Assembly (NCBI GenBank): GCA_029255365.1 | Contig: JAPFQF010000004.1 | Location: 1 to 42,530 of the forward strand | Direction: 5' to 3' | Source: Candidatus Nitrosopumilus sp. | GTDB lineage: Archaea > Thermoproteota > Nitrososphaeria > Nitrososphaerales > Nitrosopumilaceae | Length of the DNA: 42,530 nucleotides | In this document: piece by piece, positions 40,982 to 42,530 of the stretch | Numbering within the stretch: the first letter of the stretch is position 1 | Layout of the letters: every line of letters starts with the position of its first letter | Made by a program: the position numbers and the translations under genes | Notes under the pieces: generated by a model | Told to the model about the DNA's origin: nothing | The model's database searches: none | The model's input: only the letters and a program-made list of their open reading frames with translations

Positions 40982-41892
40982 CAGACATCTTTGGATTACT
41001 AAAGGGGAAGCCGGGAGATTCAGACTATGAACACAAAGGAGTAATAGTTCAGGGAATTACTGGCGCATACGGCTCACTCCATGCAAAGCAAATGATAGCT
41101 TACGGAACCAACATCGTTGCAGGCGTTACTCCGGGTAAAGGAGGCCAGAAATTTGAAGACAAAGTTCCGATATTCAACACAATGAAAGAGGCAGTAGATG
41201 CAACCAATGCAAAAATTTCAATCGTATTTGTCCCGGCAAAATTCTTTTTGTCAGCAGCTAAAGAGGCATTGGAATCAGGAATCAAATTACTTGTAGCCAT
41301 TCCAGAACATGTCCCAATCAGGGATACAATGAAGGTACTGGATTTAGCAAATAAAAAAGGAGCAATAATAATCGGACCAAACACCCCGGGAATAATGATT
41401 CCAGAATTAATCAAAATAGGAATCATGCCGCCAATGCCTTTCAAGGCAGGCAAAATTGCCGTGCTATCAAAAAGCGGGACTCTGCTCTATGAAATTTCAG
41501 ACGCACTTACAACATCAGGGTTTGGCCAATCAATCACCATTGGAATCGGAGGGGATCCGGTTAACGGTACAAGATTGATTGACGCATTTGAAATGGTAAA
41601 AGATATTCCAGATATGGAAGGCCTGGTGATAGTGGGAGAAATCGGCGGGGATTCCGAAGAAATTTTGGCTCAAAGAATTATCGATACAGGATTTAACAAA
41701 CCGACAGTAGCATACATTGCAGGAAGGGCAGCACCCAAAGAAAAGAGGATGGGCCATGCAGGAGCAATAGTTATGGGAAATTATGGTTCAGCAGAATCCA
41801 AAGTATCAATGTTTAACAAAGCAAACATCCCAGTAGCAAAAAGACCTGCAGAAGTGCCAGTATTATTGGCCGGAAAAATCCGATTAGAATAA
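40978..41892 (+). CDS. sucD: Succinyl-CoA synthetase alpha subunit
   Basis: A 304-aa CoA-binding subunit. VQGITGAYGSLHAKQMIAYG and GVTPGKGGQ, then GPNTPGIM, are the Rossmann-like CoA site; the phosphohistidine is in RMGHAGAIVMGNYG. Translationally coupled to sucC through ATGA. Length is normal. The L40e gene follows 26 nt later. Confidence 0.96.
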   Translation: MTDIFGLLKGKPGDSDYEHKGVIVQGITGAYGSLHAKQMIAYGTNIVAGVTPGKGGQKFEDKVPIFNTMKEAVDATNAKISIVFVPAKFFLSAAKEALESGIKLLVAIPEHVPIRDTMKVLDLANKKGAIIIGPNTPGIMIPELIKIGIMPPMPFKAGKIAVLSKSGTLLYEISDALTTSGFGQSITIGIGGDPVNGTRLIDAFEMVKDIPDMEGLVIVGEIGGDSEEILAQRIIDTGFNKPTVAYIAGRAAPKEKRMGHAGAIVMGNYGSAESKVSMFNKANIPVAKRPAEVPVLLAGKIRLE

Positions 41893-41918
41893 AAGAGAGA
41901 GATTGAGGATAAAATTAA

Positions 41919-42086
41919 ATGCCAGTCACAGACCCAGAGAAGAAAAGAATTGCACAGCAAGCACGTCTGGTTATGAAAATTTGCTTCAAATGTGGCGCTA
42001 GAAACGATATTGCTGCAACTCGATGCAGAAAATGCAGAAATCCATACTTGAGATTAAAGAACAGAAATCTCGGTGTCAAGAAATAG
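41919..42086 (+). CDS. rpl40e: Ribosomal protein L40e
   Basis: A 55-aa zinc-binding ribosomal protein, MPVTDPEKKRIAQQARLVMK followed by ICFKCGARNDIAATRCRKC. The C-x2-C...C-x2-C ligand set and basic tail are those of archaeal/eukaryotic L40e (in eukaryotes fused to ubiquitin). The gene is very short and easy to miss. It sits just downstream of sucD. Confidence 0.95.
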   Translation: MPVTDPEKKRIAQQARLVMKICFKCGARNDIAATRCRKCRNPYLRLKNRNLGVKK

Positions 42087-42088
42087 AA

Positions 42089-42337
42089 TTAAGAGATCAT
42101 CAATCTTTGCCTGTAATTTACAATTGCGTGTTTTAATTCAGCGCCATATTGCTTGACAAAGGATTTTGCTTCCTCCGGATCATTCAATTCCTCAAAAGTC
42201 AACTGCAGATCATCAGGTAGTTGATCATTCATGTGGAATAGGATTTTAGCAGCTTCCACATACTGCCCCAAATTGTCCGCGCCCTCAAAGGCCAACTTCA
42301 TCCTGTCAATTAACGCGTCAAATTCTTGCAGAGACAT
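42089..42337 (-). CDS. Hypothetical protein, 82 aa, helical
   Basis: An 82-aa acidic, all-helical protein (LQEFDALIDRMKLAFEGADN, YVEAAKILFHMNDQL, EEAKSFVKQYGAELKHAIV). No cysteine, no membrane segment, no known family. It ends 2 nt after the L40e stop, tail to tail. Start ATG 42337. Confidence 0.55.
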   Translation of the reverse strand: MSLQEFDALIDRMKLAFEGADNLGQYVEAAKILFHMNDQLPDDLQLTFEELNDPEEAKSFVKQYGAELKHAIVNYRQRLMIS

Positions 42338-42431
42338 GAAGACTGTCTCTAAAATCAGTAGAAAAAGGCGTGGTAATTACAACATCATGCAATAGCAAAG
42401 ACAAAAAAACACCCATTTCAGTAATGTGATT

Positions 42432-42529
42432 GGACCGGTCGTCTAGTTTGGTTTGGATGACGCACTCACACTGCGTAAGGAATTAACTTCCCGCAAAGGT
42501 CGTGGGTTCAAATCCCATTCGGTCCACCA
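42432..42529 (+). tRNA. tRNA-Val: tRNA-Val(CAC) with 20-nt intron in the variable loop, CCA encoded
   Basis: Acceptor GGACCGG (42432-42438) pairs with TCGGTCC (42519-42525); discriminator A42526; CCA is encoded at 42527-42529. D-stem GTCT pairs GGAT (two G-U). Anticodon stem ACGCA (42460-42464) and TGCGT (42472-42476) enclose CTCACAC, anticodon CAC at 42467-42469 (reads GUG, valine). T-arm GTGGG-TTCAAAT-CCCAT (42502-42518). Between anticodon stem and T-stem are 25 nt instead of 5; removing 42478-42497 leaves the AGGTC typical of archaeal tRNA-Val. The mature form would be 75 nt plus CCA. Confidence 0.9.
42478..42497 (+). other. Non-canonical tRNA intron (after position 44)
   Basis: The segment forms GGAA (42479-42482)-TTAAC-TTCC (42488-42491). 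Outside it TGCG (42472-42475) can pair with CGCA (42492-42495), leaving a 3-nt bulge TAA on one side and AAG on the other. This is the bulge-helix-bulge rule of archaeal splicing endonuclease; cutting after the second base of each bulge removes exactly 42478-42497. The outer exon helix is weak (about 2 bp), so the motif is a relaxed one. Confidence 0.75.
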
Positions 42530-42530
42530 T

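Noticed and set aside
42477-42501. Reading the tRNA as class II (Leu/Ser) with a long variable arm GGAA-TTAAC-TTCC
   Set aside because: The anticodon CAC is valine, the T-stem-side AGGTC fits archaeal tRNA-Val, and the bulge-helix-bulge rule removes exactly the extra 20 nt.
1-42530. CRISPR arrays, insertion sequences, transposases, integrases, rRNA genes
   Set aside because: No regularly spaced repeats, terminal inverted repeats, transposase/integrase motifs or rRNA sequence were found on either strand.

Overview
The window comes from an ammonia-oxidising archaeon of the Nitrososphaerota (Thaumarchaeota), most likely order Nitrosopumilales; I cannot fix the genus. The evidence is the gene set: an ESCRT-type division ATPase (CdvC) with a CdvB-like gene, a PEFG-CTERM surface protein, a membrane-anchored blue copper protein, an A/V-type ATP synthase subunit, archaeal L40e, F420/flavin-type oxidoreductases, an iron-type alcohol dehydrogenase like the malonic/succinic semialdehyde reductase of the 3-hydroxypropionate/4-hydroxybutyrate cycle, and a tRNA with an extra intron. 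Promoters look archaeal: A/T-rich TATA-like boxes lie about 25 nt before many starts, often implying leaderless mRNAs.

Layout. 1-1866 (minus): an LsrF-like aldolase cut by the window edge, a zinc alcohol dehydrogenase and a lone ATP synthase subunit F. 1955-3060: small conserved-looking proteins including a SWIM zinc protein. 3099-7484 (minus): carA-carB. 7576-9828 (minus): a three-gene operon, CdvB-like ESCRT-III protein, helical unknown and CdvC, facing a TrmB-like regulator (9988-11148) across an intergenic region with a nested dyad. 11149-12300: small or decaying ORFs, a strong hairpin and a winged-helix-like gene. 12359-15202: RidA, PEFG-CTERM protein, flavin/F420 protein and a DHH phosphoesterase with a Lys/Ala tail. 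15232-17400: citrate synthase flanked by two related small proteins, then an RNase H-like protein. 17704-18297: plastocyanin-like protein. 18315-24656 (minus): a bacterial-type uvrB-uvrA-uvrC operon. 24822-26603: flavin protein and small genes. 26657-30129: luciferase-like F420/flavin oxidoreductase, iron alcohol dehydrogenase and glycerate 2-kinase. 30217-35472: a small Cys/His protein, an MBL/SNM1-like nuclease, purN, cupin, monooxygenase-like protein, folD, 5-formyl-THF cyclo-ligase and purD. 35556-42086: ileS, Dps-like ferritin, sucC-sucD and rpl40e. 42432-42529: tRNA-Val(CAC).

Functionally the window is mostly housekeeping. carAB, purN, purD, folD and the cyclo-ligase supply pyrimidines, purines and one-carbon units. 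gltA, sucCD, the iron alcohol dehydrogenase and glycerate kinase sit in central carbon metabolism. uvrBAC is complete nucleotide excision repair.

The items most worth a second look are the cdv operon with its facing regulator and dyad, the tRNA-Val intron in the variable loop, carA and a small gene that lack any ATG/GTG/TTG at their proper starts, a UvrC without its helix-hairpin-helix tail, and an iron alcohol dehydrogenase with one usual metal ligand replaced. I see no CRISPR array, insertion sequence, rRNA or prophage.
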